Source of the DNA: Undibacterium sp.
GTDB taxonomy: Bacteria > Pseudomonadota > Gammaproteobacteria > Burkholderiales > Burkholderiaceae_D
Length of the DNA stretch: 64,000 nucleotides
Direction: 5' to 3'
Assembly (NCBI GenBank): GCA_030645915.1
Contig: JAUSNO010000027.1
Coordinates: 1-64,000 of the forward strand
Shown one piece after another: positions 48,355 through 58,232 of the stretch; position 1 is the first letter of the stretch, and every line of letters starts with the position of its first letter. Below the pieces are notes generated by a model that was not told where the DNA came from, searched no databases, and saw only the letters and a program-made list of their open reading frames with translations. Position numbers and translations under genes: made by a program.

Positions 48355-48592
48355 GGTCAACCTCGAAACTTTCTGTGGCTAAACGGCTGCTCTCGTGGTT
48401 TGAGATGATTTTTGGCTTGATCTCATACCTGAGTAACATGTGTTTTCTTTATCGAACACCGTGTTCAGCAGGCAAAAATGTAAATAAGCAGCAGTTTTCA
48501 TCATCAAATATGCAAAGAGTAGGCGCATTAGCCAGCTAATCCTTTAAAATTGGAACGATTATAACCCTCTATTTTTGAAAAGAATCATTGTC

Positions 48593-50329
48593 ATGCGTGC
48601 TACACGGTTTTTTATTTCCACTTTAAAAGAAGCACCTGCCGATGCCGAAATCGTCAGCCATAAATTGATGATGCGTGCCGGGATGATCAAGCGCCTCGGT
48701 TCCGGTATTTATAACTACATGCCTATGGGTTTGCGTGTCATTCGCAAAGTAGAAAAAATTGTTCGTGAAGAGATGAACCGTTCCGGCGCCATAGAAATGC
48801 TGATGCCTGTGGTGCAGCCGGCAGAGTTGTGGCAAGAGACAGGGCGCTGGCAAAAATACGGCGCAGAACTGATGCGCGTGAAAGACAGGCATGGACGCGA
48901 TTACATCATTCAGCCGACCTCAGAAGAGGCGATTACCGACGTCGCACGTCAGGAAATCAAATCCTACCGCCAGCTGCCGATCAATTTTTATCATATCCAA
49001 ACCAAGTTCCGCGATGAGCGTCGCCCTCGTTTTGGCCTGATGCGCGGACGTGAATTCACCATGAAAGATGCCTATTCTTTTGATCGCAATGTCGAAGGTC
49101 TCAAGCAATCGTATCAAATCATGTTCGATGCTTACACGCGGATTTTTACGCGCTTTGGTTTGCAATTTCGTGCTGTGGCGGCCGATAACGGCGCCATTGG
49201 CGGTTCCGGTTCGCATGAGTTCCATGTGATTGCCGATACCGGCGAAGATGCTCTGGTCTATTGTCCTACCTCTGAATTTGCGGCAAATATGGAAGCGGCA
49301 GAAGCAGTAGCGCTATTTGCTGAACGTCAACCTGCTAATGCAGCTCTGACAAAGACTTCAACGCCAGGTAAGGCCAAATGCGAAGAGGTGGCAGAGCTGC
49401 TGGCGATTCCTTTGCAAAGCACCGTCAAGTCCATCGTGTTAACGGTGGAAACGGAAGAAAAAGAACAGATTAAGAAACAAGTCTGGCTGTTGCTGCTGCG
49501 TGGCGATCATGAATTGAATGAGATTAAAGCGAGTAAGGTGCCGGGTCTGGCGAATTACCGTTTTTCTACAGAAGATGAAATCCTGGAATACTTTGGTACC
49601 AAGCCAGGTTACCTCGGTCCTATCAATACCAAATTGCCAGTCACGGTGGTGGCAGATCGCACGGTTGCCATGATGGGCGATTTTGTCTGCGGCGCCAATG
49701 AGGCGGATTTCCATTTTACCGGCGCCAATTGGGTGCGCGATGTTGCCGAACCTTTGGTGGCAGATTTGCGCAACGTGGTGGCGGGTGACCCTTCACCTGA
49801 TGGCAAAGGTGTATTGGCAATCCAGCGCGGTATCGAGATCGGACACGTATTCCAGTTAGGCACCAATTATTCGCAAGACATGAAGGCGACTTTCCTCGAC
49901 GAAAACGGCAAGCCACAATTATTGCAGATGGGTTGTTACGGGATCGGTATTACGCGCATTTTGGGTGCTGCGATTGAACAGAATTTCGACGATAAAGGCA
50001 TTATCTGGCCAACCGCACTTGCGCCGTTTGAAGTCGTGCTTTGTCCTATGGGCATGGACAAGAGCGAGGAAGTAAAAACACAGGCCGAGAAGCTGTATGG
50101 TGAGTTGCTGGCCGCCGGTGTTGATGTGATTTTAGATGACCGGGGCCAGCGTCCTGGTGCCATGTTTGCCGATTGGGAATTGATCGGGGTGCCGCATCGT
50201 GTCGTGATCGGTGACCGTGGTTTAAAAGATGGCAAGTTGGAATATCAAGGGCGGCGTGATACTGAGGCGAGTGTGGTGCCCGTCGAAGAGATGTTGGCAT
50301 TCCTTCAAACTAAACTTAGTGAGAAATAA
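48593..50329 (+). CDS. proS: Prolyl-tRNA synthetase (bacterial type with INS domain)
   Basis: Charges tRNA-Pro. It has 578 residues from the ATG at 48593 ([19 protein letters not shown]); the frame is open six codons further from a TTG. Class II motifs are seen ([43 protein letters not shown], and the motif 3 region [18 protein letters not shown]). The insertion editing domain lies at about 225-400. A C-terminal anticodon domain follows. The gene order rppH < > proS > lytic transglycosylase is conserved in Burkholderiales. Confidence 0.97.
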   Translation: MRATRFFISTLKEAPADAEIVSHKLMMRAGMIKRLGSGIYNYMPMGLRVIRKVEKIVREEMNRSGAIEMLMPVVQPAELWQETGRWQKYGAELMRVKDRHGRDYIIQPTSEEAITDVARQEIKSYRQLPINFYHIQTKFRDERRPRFGLMRGREFTMKDAYSFDRNVEGLKQSYQIMFDAYTRIFTRFGLQFRAVAADNGAIGGSGSHEFHVIADTGEDALVYCPTSEFAANMEAAEAVALFAERQPANAALTKTSTPGKAKCEEVAELLAIPLQSTVKSIVLTVETEEKEQIKKQVWLLLLRGDHELNEIKASKVPGLANYRFSTEDEILEYFGTKPGYLGPINTKLPVTVVADRTVAMMGDFVCGANEADFHFTGANWVRDVAEPLVADLRNVVAGDPSPDGKGVLAIQRGIEIGHVFQLGTNYSQDMKATFLDENGKPQLLQMGCYGIGITRILGAAIEQNFDDKGIIWPTALAPFEVVLCPMGMDKSEEVKTQAEKLYGELLAAGVDVILDDRGQRPGAMFADWELIGVPHRVVIGDRGLKDGKLEYQGRRDTEASVVPVEEMLAFLQTKLSEK

Positions 50330-50338
50330 TATACTAGG

Positions 50339-51013
50339 ATGGAGTATTTTTTAAAGCGCTTATCTGGTGTGCGTAATCGATCAAAATTAAGCAATACTCC
50401 CCTAGTATTGCTCATATCTTCGCTACTCTTCTGTACCTCTTCATTCGCGGGAAACCAAAAAGAAGAGGCCATGGCGGACTCTGTGCGTCTGGCCTTATCA
50501 AAACTGGTGAGTGATCCCAGGCCGCCCAAGGCCAGTTTTGATAATATTGAAGAGCGTATCAATTACTTGCACTGGCTAGGCGAAATGTCTGATCGCTTGA
50601 GAAGGCGTTTGCCTGATACGCAGACACGACTCGAATTCCTGGAGACGGTCTGGTATGAGGCAAAACGTGCCGGACTTGATCCTGCATTGGTGTTGGGTTT
50701 GATACAGGTAGAGTCGGCTTTTCGGAAGTATGCGACCTCGGTGGTGGGGGCTCGGGGATACATGCAGGTGATGCCATTCTGGTCGCGGGTGATCGGCGAC
50801 CGTGATGCTCAAAAGCTATTTCAGATGCAATCCAATTTGCGTTATGGCTGTGCGATTTTGCGTACCTACATTGATATGGAAGCGGGTAATTTGTATCTGG
50901 CATTAGGGCGTTATAACGGCAGTCGAGGCCGTCCTGAATACCCCAATGCGGTATTGGCCAATTGGAAGAATTGGGAATACAAAAAAGATGAGCAGAAGAT
51001 GACGCAACGTTAG
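50339..51013 (+). CDS. Lytic transglycosylase (SLT domain)
   Basis: 224 residues. A hydrophobic N-terminal segment (TPLVLLISSLLFCTSSFAG) acts as signal peptide, possibly with a non-cleaved form because of the 20-residue preceding tail. The SLT domain (about 105-200) has catalytic Glu125 in LGLIQVESAFRKYATSVVGARGYMQVMPFW, the AYN-like RYNGS, and LRYGCAILRTYI. It cleaves peptidoglycan to 1,6-anhydro-MurNAc products, which would feed AmpD recycling. It starts 9 nt after proS. Confidence 0.93.
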   Translation: MEYFLKRLSGVRNRSKLSNTPLVLLISSLLFCTSSFAGNQKEEAMADSVRLALSKLVSDPRPPKASFDNIEERINYLHWLGEMSDRLRRRLPDTQTRLEFLETVWYEAKRAGLDPALVLGLIQVESAFRKYATSVVGARGYMQVMPFWSRVIGDRDAQKLFQMQSNLRYGCAILRTYIDMEAGNLYLALGRYNGSRGRPEYPNAVLANWKNWEYKKDEQKMTQR

Positions 51014-51045
51014 CAACATCGAATCATAAAATAAATCATACAAAC

Positions 51046-51074
51046 AAAAAAGCCCGCGCGATGCGGGCTTTTTT
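51046..51074. terminator. Bidirectional terminator, transglycosylase / SWIB gene
   Basis: AAAAAAGCCCGC (51046-51057) pairs with GCGGGCTTTTTT (51063-51074), with a 5-nt loop and flanking A/T runs. Confidence 0.93.
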
Positions 51075-51138
51075 GTTTGGGATTGGGATGATTACTCCCA
51101 ATAATTGCCCAAAGCAAGGACGGCGAACTTATCCTAGA

Positions 51139-51543
51139 TTAGGAAAGGTGACCGGAAATGAGTTTAGTCATTTCAAACATGGAGACTTGTGCTTTGCCGC
51201 CGAAAACAGCTTTCAGCTTGTCGTCCGCATTGATGTTGCGCTTGTTTGCGTCATCTTGCAGTTTATGTTTTTTGATGTATTCCCAAATTTTCTTGGTGAC
51301 TTCAGTGCGTGGGATTGGTGCTGCACCGATTACTGCCGCCAGTGTTGGGGAAAGCGTCATAGGCTTCATGAATGCTGCATTTGGCTTACGTGCTGGTGCT
51401 GCTGCTTTTTCTGCTGCCGGTTTTTTAGCTGCTGCTGGTTTAGCGGCTGCTGCCTTTGCTGCTACCGGTTTTTTGGCTGCTGCTGGTTTCGCTGCTGGTT
51501 TCGCTGCTGCTTTTACTGCTGGTTTTTTTGCTGCTGTTGCCAT
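51139..51543 (-). CDS. Histone H1-like tail fused to SWIB/MDM2 domain
   Basis: 134 residues. The first about 55 are almost only Ala, Lys and Pro in AAKKPAA-type repeats, like the histone H1-like C-termini of bacterial nucleoid proteins. The rest is a SWIB domain: MTLSPTLAAVIGAAPIPRTEVTKKIWEYIKKHKLQD, followed by ADDKLKAVFGGKAQVSMFEMTKLISGHL. SWIB domains are best known from eukaryotic chromatin remodellers and chlamydial topoisomerase. A DNA-binding, nucleoid-related role is likely but unproven. AAGGAG precedes the start. Confidence 0.9.
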   Translation of the reverse strand: MATAAKKPAVKAAAKPAAKPAAAKKPVAAKAAAAKPAAAKKPAAEKAAAPARKPNAAFMKPMTLSPTLAAVIGAAPIPRTEVTKKIWEYIKKHKLQDDANKRNINADDKLKAVFGGKAQVSMFEMTKLISGHLS

Positions 51544-51688
51544 ATCAAGGCTCCTTCACAAATATGGTGGAAAATGCGCCAATTCACGCAGCTCTTATAG
51601 TGGTGCGCTTTGCAGAGTGATGCAAGTGTTTTTTGTGGCTTTTTAATGAAAATGTGTCGGAATCGACAGAGTGCGGCATCCTAGAGTG

Positions 51689-51726
51689 AAAAAAGCCGGA
51701 TCTGGCCTGAAATCAGGCAGTCCGGC
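51689..51726 (-). terminator. Terminator of ffh
   Basis: GCCGGA (51695-51700) and TCCGGC (51721-51726) enclose an inner GGCCTGAAATCAGGC palindrome. On the minus strand the stem is followed by TTTTTT, 17 nt after the ffh stop. Confidence 0.88.
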
Positions 51727-51742
51727 CACAGTGCTAAAGCGC

Positions 51743-53110
51743 TTAACGTTTGCCGGGCATCATGCCCTTCATCCCGCGTAACATCTTCATCATGCCGCCA
51801 CCCTTGAGTTTTTTCATCATCGATTGCATCTGTTCAAACTGCGCTAACATGCGATTGACTTCCTGAATTTGCACGCCGGCCCCGGTCGCGATGCGACGTT
51901 TGCGCGATGCCTTGATGAGTTCTGGCTTGGCTCTTTCCAGCGGCGTCATGGAGTTGATCATACCTTCCATGCGCTTGACTTGTTTTTCTGCCTGACCCAT
52001 GTTGGCACCATTTGCCGCTTGCTGCAATTGCGCTGGCAATTTATCCATCAGGCCAGAGAGCCCGCCCATGGCTTTCATCTGCGTGAGCTGCTGTTTAAAG
52101 TCGTTCATGTCGAACTTGCCGCCGACCTTGAGTTTTTGCGCCAGATCTTGCGCCGCAGCGACATCCATGCCTTTTTGCGCTGATTCGACCAAGGCCAGAA
52201 TATCACCCATGCCCAAAATCCGATTGGCCATGCGGGTAGGATCAAACGCTTCCAGTCCATCCAGTTTTTCGGATACGCCGGCAAATTTAATCGGTTTGCC
52301 AGTGATATGACGTACCGACAAGGCAGCACCACCGCGTGAATCACCATCTAGTTTGGTCAATATCACGCCCGTCAGCGGCAACGCATCGTTGAATGCTTTG
52401 GCGGTATTGACAGCATCCTGACCAAGCATCGCATCGACCACGAACAAGGTTTCAATTGGCATAACTGCAGCGTGTACTGCCGAGATTTCTTGCATCATGG
52501 CTTCGTCGATACCGAGGCGACCCGCAGTATCGATGATCAGCACATCATGGTAATGTTTCTTGGCAAAATCGAGAGCGGCCAGCGCGATATCGACTGGCTT
52601 ATCTGTTGGCAAGGTCGGGAAAAAATCCGCACCTGCCTGCGCTGTGACTGTCTGTAACTGACCAATCGCGGCAGGACGATATACGTCAGCGGAGACGGTT
52701 AATACTTTTTTCTTTTTTTGCTCACGCAGATATTTGGCAAGCTTACCGACGGTCGTGGTTTTACCCGCGCCCTGCAAGCCGGCCATCAGGATGATGGCCG
52801 GTGGCTGGCAGGCAAAGCTCAATTGATACGCCGCTTCACCCAAGTCAGCTCCCATCAGCGACGCCAGTTCTTTCTGTACTACGCCGACCAAGGCCTGGCC
52901 AGGAGTGAGTGAGCTGATGACATCTTCACCCAAGGCTTTTTCTTTGACGCGGGCGATCAGTTCGCGTACCGCGGGCAGCGCGACGTCGGCCTCCAGCAAG
53001 GCCATGCGTACTTCGCGCAGCATCTCTGCGGTATTGGATTCGGTCAAACGGGCTTCGCCACGCATGGTCTTGACGACTTTGGCGAGGCGTTGGGTGAGGT
53101 TATCTAACAT
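51743..53110 (-). CDS. ffh: Signal recognition particle protein Ffh
   Basis: SRP54 homologue that binds signal sequences and 4.5S RNA and targets inner-membrane proteins to FtsY. It has 455 residues from the ATG at 53110 (MLDNLTQRLAKVVKTMRGEARL). The N domain, G domain (GLQGAGKTTTVGKLA, VSADVYRPAAIGQL, IIDTAGRLGIDEAMM, TKLDGDSRGGAALS) and methionine-rich M domain (KRMEGMINSMTP, QMQSMMKKLKGGGMMKMLRGMKGMMPG) are complete. It is usually divergent from ypjD in this group; here two genes intervene. Confidence 0.97.
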   Translation of the reverse strand: MLDNLTQRLAKVVKTMRGEARLTESNTAEMLREVRMALLEADVALPAVRELIARVKEKALGEDVISSLTPGQALVGVVQKELASLMGADLGEAAYQLSFACQPPAIILMAGLQGAGKTTTVGKLAKYLREQKKKKVLTVSADVYRPAAIGQLQTVTAQAGADFFPTLPTDKPVDIALAALDFAKKHYHDVLIIDTAGRLGIDEAMMQEISAVHAAVMPIETLFVVDAMLGQDAVNTAKAFNDALPLTGVILTKLDGDSRGGAALSVRHITGKPIKFAGVSEKLDGLEAFDPTRMANRILGMGDILALVESAQKGMDVAAAQDLAQKLKVGGKFDMNDFKQQLTQMKAMGGLSGLMDKLPAQLQQAANGANMGQAEKQVKRMEGMINSMTPLERAKPELIKASRKRRIATGAGVQIQEVNRMLAQFEQMQSMMKKLKGGGMMKMLRGMKGMMPGKR

Positions 53111-53444
53111 GGATGAGGTTCTTGGTAAAAAATCAATTAAGCTCGGTATGCCGAACGGACATGCCTTCAATCAGGCCGCCATTTTAACCGATGAATGCAG
53201 GCAGACTACTACAGTAAATGCCAGCAGGATGCGGTAAGCGCCAGCGGATAAGCTTGATCGCGCTCCGCGTCCGGCTGGAAAACCCGACAGATGTGGCAAT
53301 TAATTCCGGAGTTTCACCATTTCTGAGTGTTTCTACTGATGCTAATGCAGTTTTTTTGCTGTTAAATCAAGCAGATGGGTGAATGCACCTGACTGGTGCA
53401 GAAATGGCGACTAGCCTATCACAACAAAAAAGACCGGAGACAAT
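53111..53444. other. 334-nt spacer between ffh and the binding-protein gene
   Basis: Divergent promoter region for ffh and the SBP gene. A small hairpin TGCACC/GGTGCA (53384-53400) lies 45 nt before the SBP start, and GGAGA near 53436 is its SD. No known riboswitch was recognised. Confidence 0.55.
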
Positions 53445-54593
53445 ATGAAATTCATCGCAGCTTTTCCAATGATACAAAAAACAGTGTTCGCCAGTATGCT
53501 TATCGGCTGTTCCGCTTTCGTATTCGCAGAGGAGGGCGTGACGGACAGCACTATCGTGATCGGGCAGACAGTAGGAATAACAGGGCAAATTGCCGGGCCG
53601 GTAAAAGAAATGATGGCGGGCGCAAACGCCTATTTTTCTGCCATTAATAAAGCTGGCGGCGTGCATGGCCGAAAAATAGAGCTGCGTTCGCTCGATGATA
53701 AATTTGATCCGGCGCTGGCGGCCGCCAATGCCGAGGCCCTGATCAAGAAAGAGCACGTACTCGCACTATTCCAGTCACGCGGCACGCCGCATACCGAAGC
53801 GATCTTGCCGCTGCTGGCAGCAAACAAGCTTCCGTTGATCGCGCCGAGTACCGGCGCGATGGTGTTTCATCAACCGGTAAGCCCATACATATTTAACGTG
53901 CGTGCCAAATATCAAGATGAAGTAGCTAAGGCGATCGAGCAGTTTTCTACTGTTGGGATCAAAAAAATAGCGCTTGTGCATGTCGATGATACTTTCGGCA
54001 AGGATGGTTTGGCTGGCTTTGAAAAAGCGCTGGCCAAGCAGAAATTGACGGCAGTAAGCATCAATAGATTTGACAGAGTAAAACCAGACCTGGATGGCTT
54101 GGTGAATGTGTTAATTAAATCCGATCCGCAAGCGGTGGTGATTGTCGGATCTGCTTCGACAACTGCCGATATTATCAGGAAGATTCGCGCGCAAAGCGCC
54201 AGCACTCAACTGATGACCTTATCCAATAACGCGTCACAATCTTTTGTGGATGCATTGGGTAGCGCTGGTCACGGGGTGATGATGTCGCAAATTATGCCTG
54301 CGGCAAACTCATTATCCACCGTGCTAGGAAAAGAATTCAAGCTGATGGCAGCCGCCAATGGGGTGAACCCATCCTACGCAGCGATGGAGGGTTTTGTCGG
54401 AGCGAAAGTGCTGGTTGAGGGACTTAAGCGTAGTGGAAGAAACCTGAGTCGTGAAGGATTGATCAGGGCGATGGAGTCCATGCATAAAGTCGATCTGGGC
54501 GGTTTGATGGTGAATTATGGTGTGCAAGACCACAGCGGCAGCGATTTTGTAGAGTTGACGATGATCGGTAAAGACGGGAAGTTTTTGCATTGA
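53445..54593 (+). CDS. ABC-type branched-chain amino acid (LivJ-like) binding protein, orphan
   Basis: 382 residues with a signal peptide (about residues 1-29, ending FVFA-EEG). The type I periplasmic-binding fold of the Peripla_BP_6 group is clear: TIVIGQTVGITGQIAGPVKEMMAGANAYFSAINKAGGVHGRKIELRSLDDKFDPALAAANAEALI, and later VDDTFGKDGLAGFEKAL. Ligand unknown; relatives bind Leu/Ile/Val, amides or aromatic compounds. No permease or ATPase genes are adjacent, so it may serve a distant transporter or a sensor. Confidence 0.92.
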   Translation: MKFIAAFPMIQKTVFASMLIGCSAFVFAEEGVTDSTIVIGQTVGITGQIAGPVKEMMAGANAYFSAINKAGGVHGRKIELRSLDDKFDPALAAANAEALIKKEHVLALFQSRGTPHTEAILPLLAANKLPLIAPSTGAMVFHQPVSPYIFNVRAKYQDEVAKAIEQFSTVGIKKIALVHVDDTFGKDGLAGFEKALAKQKLTAVSINRFDRVKPDLDGLVNVLIKSDPQAVVIVGSASTTADIIRKIRAQSASTQLMTLSNNASQSFVDALGSAGHGVMMSQIMPAANSLSTVLGKEFKLMAAANGVNPSYAAMEGFVGAKVLVEGLKRSGRNLSREGLIRAMESMHKVDLGGLMVNYGVQDHSGSDFVELTMIGKDGKFLH

Positions 54594-54688
54594 AAATAGG
54601 CGATAAAGCGGACGACTTCCAGAATATTCTTTTACGCACTTGAGTAATATTAATGAATGCCTGGTGTGTTAATCGACAAAATAATAAA

Positions 54689-54720
54689 AAAGGGCCATGT
54701 TATTAAAACGTGGCCCTTTA
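54689..54720. terminator. Bidirectional terminator between SBP and S46 peptidase
   Basis: AAAGGGCCATGT (54689-54700) pairs with ACGTGGCCCTTT (54708-54719), one wobble, 7-nt loop, flanked by A and T runs. It is shared by the two converging genes. Confidence 0.88.
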
Positions 54721-54764
54721 ATCTTTGCGGTGTTATCTACTGCATTTGAAATGACTGATCTGAC

Positions 54765-56918
54765 TTATTCAGCTCCCATTTCCTTCAGCAAGTTATTGGC
54801 TTTATCAACGTACTTCATTTCCCACAGCATGTAACGTAGATCAACGGCAATCGTGCGTGTGTTGGTTTTGCTGAAATCCCAATCGGAGATGATGGAATCG
54901 AGCGTGCCGTCAAATGCCAGTCCGATGAATTCGCCTTTTGCATTGAGCGCAGCAGAGCCAGAGTTACCGCCTGTAATATCCAGGGTCGCCAGGAAGTTAA
55001 CTGGTACTGTCTTCAACGTAGGATCAACATATTTGCCGAAATCTTTTGCCTTAATGGCGGCTAGCTGTGCCGCTGGCGCATTGAATTCACCGGTGCCGGT
55101 TGCCTTGGCTGCGACACCCTTGACAGTGGTAAAGGCAGTCCAGGTAGTGCCATCCGCACCATAAGGACGACCGGCGACTTTGCCGAAGGTAACGCGCAAT
55201 GTGCTATTTGCATCGGGGTAGACGGCTAGTCCCTTGCTCTTCATGAAGGCAATTTTTGCTTTCATGTAGTTGGCATAAGCTTGTTGAATCTTGCCATCGA
55301 GTTCTTCGTCTTGCTCTTCACGCTTGATGCCTTCCGCATACATTGCCACTGCAGCTTTGATGAAGCTGTCATCATTCGCTTTGAAGTCGTCAGGCTTGCG
55401 TTCCAGCCATGCAGCGCGATTGACTTTGTCGCCCAATTTGCTGCCAGCGTACATGGTATCTAGCAGCGCTTTTAGGTCAGCTGCAGACATGCCATCCTTG
55501 ACACCCATCGCGGCATCAAAATTAGCATTGCGATCCGCTTTTGCTTGCGCTGCATATTTAGTCAGACTGTTTAGTATCAATGCCTTGTCGACTTTTTCAT
55601 CGTAACTACGTTCAATCGCTTCGATGCGTGATTTAAAACGTGGTAAATCACGTGTTTGGTAGCCGGCTTTGCGTTCGGTATCTGGTTTCGTCACTTCGTT
55701 AGACAAACGATACAAAGAGCGCGCGGTACTTAGCATGCGTGGTGACGAAGAAGCCAAATAAAAATCGCGTTTTGCTTGCGCATCACGTTGTGCGATCAGT
55801 TTTTCGATTTGTTCGATATCGCTGGCAAACTCTTTGGTACGGGCAGGGCTGCCATTGACCCAGGCTTTTAAGTCTGCGTGTTCCTTGGTTTTACGCGTCA
55901 GGAAATCACTGTCAGCATAGCTGGCCAACATACCTTGGCGGTTCTTGTAATAATTGTTGATGCCGGCAACCTGACCTGCATATTTCAATTTTGTGTCAGG
56001 GCTGTCTTTGGTTTCGCTGGCGATGATGGCCAGGGCTTCACCGGATGCTTTTACGTAGGCCGGGTAATTCCAGTCAAAGGTGTTGGACACTTCAGATGGC
56101 AAACGATGGCGATTTGTGCGGCCTGGGTAGCCTAGTACCATGGCGAAATCACCTTCCTTCAAGCCATCTTTGGCCAGTTTAAGGAAGTGCTTAGGGACAT
56201 ACGGGACGTTGTCTTTGCTAAATTCGGCAGACTTACCGTCTTTGCTGACATACGCGCGATAAAAACCATAATCGCCGGTATGGCGGGGCCACATCCAGTT
56301 ATCGGTGTCACCACCAAATTTACCTACGCCTTCGGCTGGCGCATGGACCAGGCGTACGTCACGGATTTCCAATTGTTTGATGAGGTAAAACTCAAGACCT
56401 CCGTAATAAGAGGCGACATTGCAACGGTGGCCAGCATCTTTTTCGCATTCGGCAACCAAAGCTTTTTCATTTTTTTCGATAGCATCAACACGTTTCTTAC
56501 CCGTCAGTTTGGCTACATCTTTGGTGATGATTTTGTCGCTGACATTGTTGACTTCTTTGGTGACAAAAATACGTGAGCCTGGTGACGCTGGCAATTCTTC
56601 TGCGAATGTTTTGGCTAAAAAGCCATTTGCCAATAAGTTGCGTTCAGGAGTGGAGTTGTGCGCCACGCTGCCATACACGCAATGATGATTGGTCGCCACT
56701 AAGCCTTGCGGGGAGACGAAAGATGCCGAGCAACCGCCCAGGCTAACGATCGCACCCATAGGGAATTCGGTCAACTTGGTCAAGGTAGCAGGATCAAGTT
56801 TTAGCCCTGCCGCTTTGAGCTCTTTTGCTACTTGTGGCAGCTGCTGTGGCATCCACATTCCCTCGTCGGCATAAGCGACGTTGCTGAGGATGGCCAGCGT
56901 AATGAGTGTCTTTTTCAT
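54765..56918 (-). CDS. S46 family dipeptidyl peptidase (DPP7/DPP11-like)
   Basis: 717 residues with a signal peptide (MKKTLITLAILSNVAYA). Exopeptidase of periplasm or outer surface that releases N-terminal dipeptides. The chymotrypsin-like triad is intact: His in VATNHHC (about 78-79), Asp in GGDTDNWMWPRHTGD, and Ser653 in TGGNSGSA. The family N-terminus GMWMP also contributes to the amino-group pocket. The residue after FD in LAFDGT is Gly. In characterised enzymes Gly here marks DPP7-like preference for hydrophobic residues, and Arg marks DPP11 acid specificity; this reading is inferred. Confidence 0.94.
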   Translation of the reverse strand: MKKTLITLAILSNVAYADEGMWMPQQLPQVAKELKAAGLKLDPATLTKLTEFPMGAIVSLGGCSASFVSPQGLVATNHHCVYGSVAHNSTPERNLLANGFLAKTFAEELPASPGSRIFVTKEVNNVSDKIITKDVAKLTGKKRVDAIEKNEKALVAECEKDAGHRCNVASYYGGLEFYLIKQLEIRDVRLVHAPAEGVGKFGGDTDNWMWPRHTGDYGFYRAYVSKDGKSAEFSKDNVPYVPKHFLKLAKDGLKEGDFAMVLGYPGRTNRHRLPSEVSNTFDWNYPAYVKASGEALAIIASETKDSPDTKLKYAGQVAGINNYYKNRQGMLASYADSDFLTRKTKEHADLKAWVNGSPARTKEFASDIEQIEKLIAQRDAQAKRDFYLASSSPRMLSTARSLYRLSNEVTKPDTERKAGYQTRDLPRFKSRIEAIERSYDEKVDKALILNSLTKYAAQAKADRNANFDAAMGVKDGMSAADLKALLDTMYAGSKLGDKVNRAAWLERKPDDFKANDDSFIKAAVAMYAEGIKREEQDEELDGKIQQAYANYMKAKIAFMKSKGLAVYPDANSTLRVTFGKVAGRPYGADGTTWTAFTTVKGVAAKATGTGEFNAPAAQLAAIKAKDFGKYVDPTLKTVPVNFLATLDITGGNSGSAALNAKGEFIGLAFDGTLDSIISDWDFSKTNTRTIAVDLRYMLWEMKYVDKANNLLKEMGAE

Positions 56919-57174
56919 TGTTTTCTTATTTATTCAAGTGAGTAAATTGGAATAGGCGTGCTCCAAAGTGAAGCATAAAGGTCGATGGCCCCGCTTTGGC
57001 AGCCATTAGGAGCAGATTAATTCAAAAAAGTTCAAAAACGAAACGTTTATTTTTGCTGCAATGCATCATGATTCATCCAGCTTTTTATTTGGCGATTGGA
57101 TATTGGGTCAAAATCAGCGCTACCAATTCATCTACGCTGTCAAAATTTGCTTCGACATGGTGTAAACTTAAAAT

Positions 57175-57984
57175 ATGCAAATCTATTTATCTTTTCTGGC
57201 GGCTGCAATGTATGTTGCCTGCGCCATTATTCCCGGGACGCGGCGCATTCTCGTTTCGGGCCTGACCGCAAGTGCCTGGTTGGTGCATGGCATCGCCTTG
57301 TGGCTGATGATGTTTTCTCCTGATGCATTACGAGTCGGTTTTGCGGTCATGCTGTCGGCTGCATTGTGGGTGTCGGTCTTGGTGTACTGGCTGGAAAATC
57401 TGAATTTCTCGCTTGAAGGTCTTAAAGTGTTGCTGTTGCCAAATGCCGCACTCATGTCCTTGTTGCCGATTTTTTTCCCGGGTAGCCTGGTCGCCCTGGC
57501 GGGTAAGACTGCCATGTTTCCATGGCATCTTGGCGTGGCATTGTTGGCCTATAGTACCTTGACCATCGCTGCATTTCATGCATTGGTGATGAGTTTTCAG
57601 GACGCACATTTACATAAGCTTCGTGGCAACCAGAGTCAGCACTGGTTGCATGCAATCATCGAGCGACTGCCTGCCTTGATGACCATGGAGAAAATTTTGT
57701 TCCGTCTGGTTTCGCTTGGTTTTGTCTTGCTGACGTTCACAGTTTTGTCAGGCGTGATTTTTTCTGAGCAAGTTCTGGGTGTCGCTTTTAAATGGGATCA
57801 CAAGACCTTGCTTTCGCTTTTGTCGTGGGCGCTTTTTGGTATTCTCCTGTTGGGTAGAAGATGGCGCGGCTGGCGCGGCAAGACAGTGCTGAGTTTTACT
57901 TTAGGAGGTTTTCTGACCTTATTGTTGGCGTATGTCGGTAGCCGCTTTGTGCTTGAAGTGATGCTGCACAGGAGTCTTGCATGA
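57175..57984 (+). CDS. ypjD: Cytochrome c assembly-type membrane protein YpjD
   Basis: 269 residues, about eight membrane helices, CcsA/CcmC-like inner-membrane protein. The histidine-bearing MFPWHLGVALLAYSTLTIAAFHALVMS segment is a typical heme-handling region, and FKWDHKTLLSLLSWALFGILLLGR is the conserved C-terminal part. The precise role of YpjD is not established. It overlaps the PP0621-type gene by 4 nt and begins the run to ampD. Confidence 0.9.
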   Translation: MQIYLSFLAAAMYVACAIIPGTRRILVSGLTASAWLVHGIALWLMMFSPDALRVGFAVMLSAALWVSVLVYWLENLNFSLEGLKVLLLPNAALMSLLPIFFPGSLVALAGKTAMFPWHLGVALLAYSTLTIAAFHALVMSFQDAHLHKLRGNQSQHWLHAIIERLPALMTMEKILFRLVSLGFVLLTFTVLSGVIFSEQVLGVAFKWDHKTLLSLLSWALFGILLLGRRWRGWRGKTVLSFTLGGFLTLLLAYVGSRFVLEVMLHRSLA

Positions 57985-58232
57985 GGGCGCTGATGTGGTT
58001 ACTGCTGGCGGTACTGGTGATTTTTGCGCTACGCAAAAAAAATCAGAGCCGGTCGACGCCAGTGAATCCCGCGCAAATGCGGCCTGATGCTGCTGATGAC
58101 ATGGCGAATTCGACCGCCGATATCGAGACCATGCTGTGTTGTGAGCGATGCCAGGTGTATTTCCCCGCATCTGAAGCCGTCATGCGTGGCGAAAAAGTAT
58201 ATTGCTGCACCGCGCATGCGGATCAAGCCTAG
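57981..58232 (+). CDS. PP0621-family small protein
   Basis: 83 residues. One N-terminal membrane helix (MRALMWLLLAVLVIFAL), a polar linker, and a C-terminal cysteine-rich end, MLCCERCQVYFPASEAVMRGEKVYCCTAHADQA. The C-x-x-C and CC pairs suggest a small zinc-ribbon-like site. The family is conserved beside ypjD and pilS in betaproteobacteria and pseudomonads, with no known function. It overlaps ypjD by 4 nt, and its stop abuts the next ATG. Confidence 0.88.
   Translation: MRALMWLLLAVLVIFALRKKNQSRSTPVNPAQMRPDAADDMANSTADIETMLCCERCQVYFPASEAVMRGEKVYCCTAHADQA

Noticed and set aside
53384-53400. Small hairpin upstream of the binding-protein gene as a riboswitch
   Set aside because: Only a 6-bp stem is present and no conserved aptamer core could be matched.
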